A stretch of DNA of 64,000 bases from Fasciolopsis buskii (lineage: Eukaryota > Platyhelminthes > Trematoda > Plagiorchiida > Fasciolidae): positions 159,371 through 223,370 of the forward strand of contig LUCM01000142.1 in assembly GCA_008360955.1 (NCBI GenBank), in the 5' to 3' direction. Under the pieces are notes generated by a model. It was not told where the DNA came from, ran no database searches, and saw only the letters and a program-made list of their open reading frames with translations. This document shows positions 61,212-64,000 of the stretch, in pieces; the first letter of the stretch is position 1, and each line of letters begins with the position of its first letter. Position numbers and translations under genes: made by a program.

Positions 61212-63290
61212 CTTGGAAACGTTTTCGCATACTTCTCATCTGTAGTTACCCGACGTTCGGTGAGGTAATCCTTTTACAGCTTGTCTAACCATACTGGGAT
61301 GTGTAGAGCTGACGTAGAAGCACATACTCATTCAAGAAGGACAAAAAAGTGTTATACAATCATCAAGTGGGTTGCAAACTAAATCATATGTAGAAAATAG
61401 ATTATATATGCAGTGCTACAATTCATCCCCCATCAATGTGCTGGATTTATGCGAATGTTGCCGCTTGCCTCTTGTCATGTAATTAAGCAAGCTGCTGTCG
61501 GCATTACATGCATAATAGCCAGCTCGTCTGCGTGGGTCGATTCTGTCCTGTTGTCAGATCATTAGCACTTGCCACGAGTTCCTGCTGTCGTTGATAGGTC
61601 GACGTGTTCCCCATAGGTAGGATACGTGGATTAACCTTGCAAAATCGTCTGTGTATCGTCGGATGAAGAACGACCTGAACCTGTTACAGTAAGAATATCG
61701 TTGATGTTCAGGAGTGGTCTGTTTGTAGCTAAGCAACACGCGACAGACCTGAGGAATAAGAGAAAATAGGAGTGTATATACATTCTGTTACTGAAACATC
61801 GGAGGTCGCCAGAGGAATTTTGGGAAGGTGGATTCAAAATTGCTTTCGCATTGTTGATGTCACCTAGGCTGGTGATGAAACGTTTGGGGATCTAAACGCC
61901 AAGCATAGCATTCACAAAACTCTGAGTACACGTGATTTTACTTACCGTACCGTGACTATTTCATTAGTGCGTGAATTTTATTAATAAAATACAAAATGAT
62001 CATGGTGAATTCGCAGCTTAAAGTACGTATTGTTCACTGTGATCTCCATTGTTCTCGTGAAGTGATGTTCTTTAACACGATCTGTTTCGGTTTGGACAGC
62101 CGGGTAGTGCTTACCCCACTGATGAATTATGAATGAATTGTGACGTGAATATGTCATCTTCTGACGTCTTCTTGCTCTTGCGTATTTATTCGATGTCCGG
62201 CTGCACAGTACGAAAGAGACTCCACTGCGATCAAACCCAACTACAGGAAGAGTAAGAGATTCGTAACAAAAATACTTGCGAATACTAAGGTACTGTGAAA
62301 AAACTAAGTGGTACAAAATCCAATACCTCTTATTTCCAAAGCTAGCAACTATTACAAACCTCAGCCATTCGTGCATACTGCCAATCGCTCGGTCGAGGGA
62401 TGTTATTGGTGTTTAGGTCCAAGCTATTCTCGTGACATATCAAAAACCGAAAAATTGGAAATCATGCCATCAGCATAATCTTCCTTTTAAAGTAGTTCCA
62501 GGTGCTTTTAGGTGGGTTCAACCCCGAGTACTTTGGAGGTCGTGGGAAAGATATGATGTCGCAGTGCTCTCATAATAATCCTCGACCAATTGGGAAAGTG
62601 CCTTTACAGACCCTTAGTTTGATTTACTGATTTCTAACGCAGCATTATCATCTGTTCTGGACATTTTATTCTGTCATCCAACCACTGGACAGGGAAATAG
62701 TCATCCTTCGTTTGTTCTGTTGACTAAAAGCGTGAACTTTTACATCCTTCCGCATTTGGGCAGCTCATCGAAGGATTTTTCTCCTTTTAGATGTTCATTT
62801 CCTAACGACCACAATGTTCAGACATTTCTTCTTCCAAAATTGTAAAGGGCGAATTTATCACATGCCAAATTCCGACGATCTCGCGTACGTGGCAAGTATC
62901 CCCTGAGTGACAACCAACATTCATGATTAATGCGGTTGAAGGGAGGCGCCCCCAAAGCTCAAAGGATGACCTTTGCATTTAAGGCTCAGGACGGCTTTTC
63001 GTATAGTACAATAAAAAGACGGATAATTGCGTCTCAGCACAAGTAACAAGAAAAACAATGTACGAATAAGTCCATGGCATGGCGTACTTTACTTCGAAGC
63101 CAGTTATTATGTTTCATGTGACAATCTGTGTAATCCCTTTTTCAAGTTCATTTTGTGCTAAAGTAGCCTAACAACCTTCAGCATTCAAAAAAGGATAAAA
63201 TGTACGGCAAAGAAGAGGACCTACGTTTGCTTATGTCAACCCTCTTATGAAATCATAAAATCTCGAGCTCTTTGGTAAATTCATTTGTTG
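61212..63290. other. Downstream intergenic region
   Basis: No gene is recognised. The longest open frame is 131 codons on the - strand (62376-61981, MHEWLRFVIVASFGNKRYW...). It has no recognised domain and could be chance, a repeat, or the terminal exon of a neighbour. No clear transposon motif is visible. Confidence 0.4.
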
Positions 63291-63294
63291 TTCT

Positions 63295-63370
63295 GAACTC
63301 TGGCTCCAATCCCGCTCCGCCTGATCAAACAAGGATGATTAAAAGGCCTCGAATCGGTCAGTACAAGTCT
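63295..63370 (-). repeat. Short repeat shared with the 5' end of the intron 4 LINE
   Basis: AATCCCGCTCCGCCTGATCA near 63308 and AAAAGGCCTCG near 63341 match AATCCCACTCCGCTTGACCA and AAAAAGGCCTC at 28200-28245. This suggests a shared LINE 5' leader or a SINE that uses it. Confidence 0.5.
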
Positions 63371-63590
63371 ACTCTCCACAGGGTAATATAGCATTTTTTA
63401 TTACATGCACCGGACATGAGTACAGTGGAGAAAGTATGCCTCATGGCCGCCAGGGCCCAGTACACCGGGAAGGGGCACCGGCAACCGTGAGTCTAGAACT
63501 TGGGTTGGCATAGGACTACATAAGATCTCAAAAGATCAGGCCCGGTAACGAGTCGGGCAACGGCAAATTACTGTGTACTGCCAAAGTGAT

Positions 63591-63664
63591 TGACAGATAT
63601 GGGATTCGGACCTTTCGCCTCGTTGGGGTGGGGAATGCTTTATTCATTTGGCCGCCGTCTGTCA
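63591..63664 (-). mobile_element. tRNA-like SINE head, 74 bases
   Basis: The reverse complement begins TGACAGA and ends TCTGTCA, a perfect seven-pair acceptor stem at the normal tRNA length of 74. Inside are an A-box-like GCGGCCAAATGAATAAAGC and a B-box-like AGGTCCGAATCCC. The D arm is shifted by three bases and the T stem pairs poorly, so it is a tRNA-derived repeat rather than a working tRNA. The GC-rich flanks (63430-63590) probably belong to the same repeat. Confidence 0.45.
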
Positions 63665-63724
63665 TACTTATAAACCACACAACAAAAATATTAGTTGTTC
63701 GACCAATGTTCAGTCACTGGAGGG

Positions 63725-64000
63725 CTAAATAGCTCTTCTGATCGATCGAAATACTTTTTAGTACATGTTAGTAGTAGGAGATCGAATATTTTCATGAAAT
63801 AATTCACCATGTGATATCATCGCTCAACTCATTGCTGATAATTCCTAATAAGGATGAAACAGCTGTACAGTGCTCCCATGGTTTCTTTATGGTGAGTTGA
63901 GGGATGATATCACATGGTAAATTATTTCATGAAAACATTAGATCTCCTAATATTACCATGTACTAAAAAGTATTTCGATCGATCAGAAGAGCTATTTTAG
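63725..64000 (+). repeat. Large foldback with a hammerhead-like loop
   Basis: Arms 63725-63831 and 63893-64000 are near-perfect inverted repeats, with about ten differences over about 107 bases. The 61-base loop contains CTGATAA (63835), a short stem-loop, GAAAC (63856) and AGCTGTA (63861-63867). That is the element order of a type I hammerhead ribozyme, with the arms forming an extended helix I. The core has CTGATAA instead of CTGATGA, which removes the catalytic G8. The right arm touches the window end, so the element may continue. Confidence 0.75.

Noticed and set aside
61981..62376. 131-codon - strand open frame as a neighbouring gene
   Set aside because: No recognised domain or splice context; length alone is not convincing in this composition.
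1..64000. CRISPR arrays, operons, ribosome binding sites or prophage
   Set aside because: The window is eukaryotic, with spliced exons; no regularly spaced repeats or bacterial gene organisation occur.

Overview
This is eukaryotic DNA, most likely from a flatworm and probably a digenean trematode (fluke). The evidence is one ciliary kinesin gene split into ten small exons by kilobase-scale GT-AG introns, together with heavily decayed non-LTR retrotransposons whose protein motifs resemble those common in fluke genomes. The species cannot be named from the window. There are no prokaryotic features.

The only protein-coding gene I can support is a homodimeric kinesin-2 motor of the KIF17/OSM-3 type on the + strand. 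Its start codon is at 10093 and its stop codon ends at 60990. The ten exons sum to 2,526 coding bases (841 residues plus stop), every splice junction is phase-compatible, and the order is motor domain, neck, coiled coils and tail. A TATA-like box lies just upstream of the ATG and an AATAAA lies 216 bases after the stop. About 95% of the span is intron, and much of the recognisable intron content is repeat-derived. KIF17/OSM-3 motors carry intraflagellar transport cargo in cilia.

Layout: 1-2620 is a decayed CR1/Jockey-like LINE on the - strand, possibly with ORF1 remnants to about 3950. The stretch 3951-10040 has no recognised gene. From 10093 to 60990 is the kinesin gene. Its introns carry three long antisense EN-RT LINE copies (25.85-28.26 kb, 49.36-51.59 kb, 56.44-59.09 kb), four short sense LINE fragments (20.59, 34.15, 38.78 and 48.9 kb), and a Ty3/gypsy RT-integrase remnant (44.4-45.36 kb). 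They also carry two copies of a tRNA-derived SINE (40.39 and 43.93 kb), a dispersed 650-base repeat in two copies (17.66 and 46.17 kb), a diverged tandem duplication (42.69-43.46 kb), several foldback hairpins and seven AT microsatellites. From 61.2 to 64 kb is intergenic, with a tRNA-like SINE head and, at the window edge, a foldback of about 107-base arms whose loop looks like a degenerate type I hammerhead ribozyme.

The best candidates for something new are the hammerhead-capped foldback at 63725-64000, a possible optional 46-codon phase-0 exon at 52486-52623, and the tendency of long LINE copies to lie antisense to the gene. Exon boundaries come from reading frames, splice signals and remembered family conservation; no transcript or alignment could be consulted.
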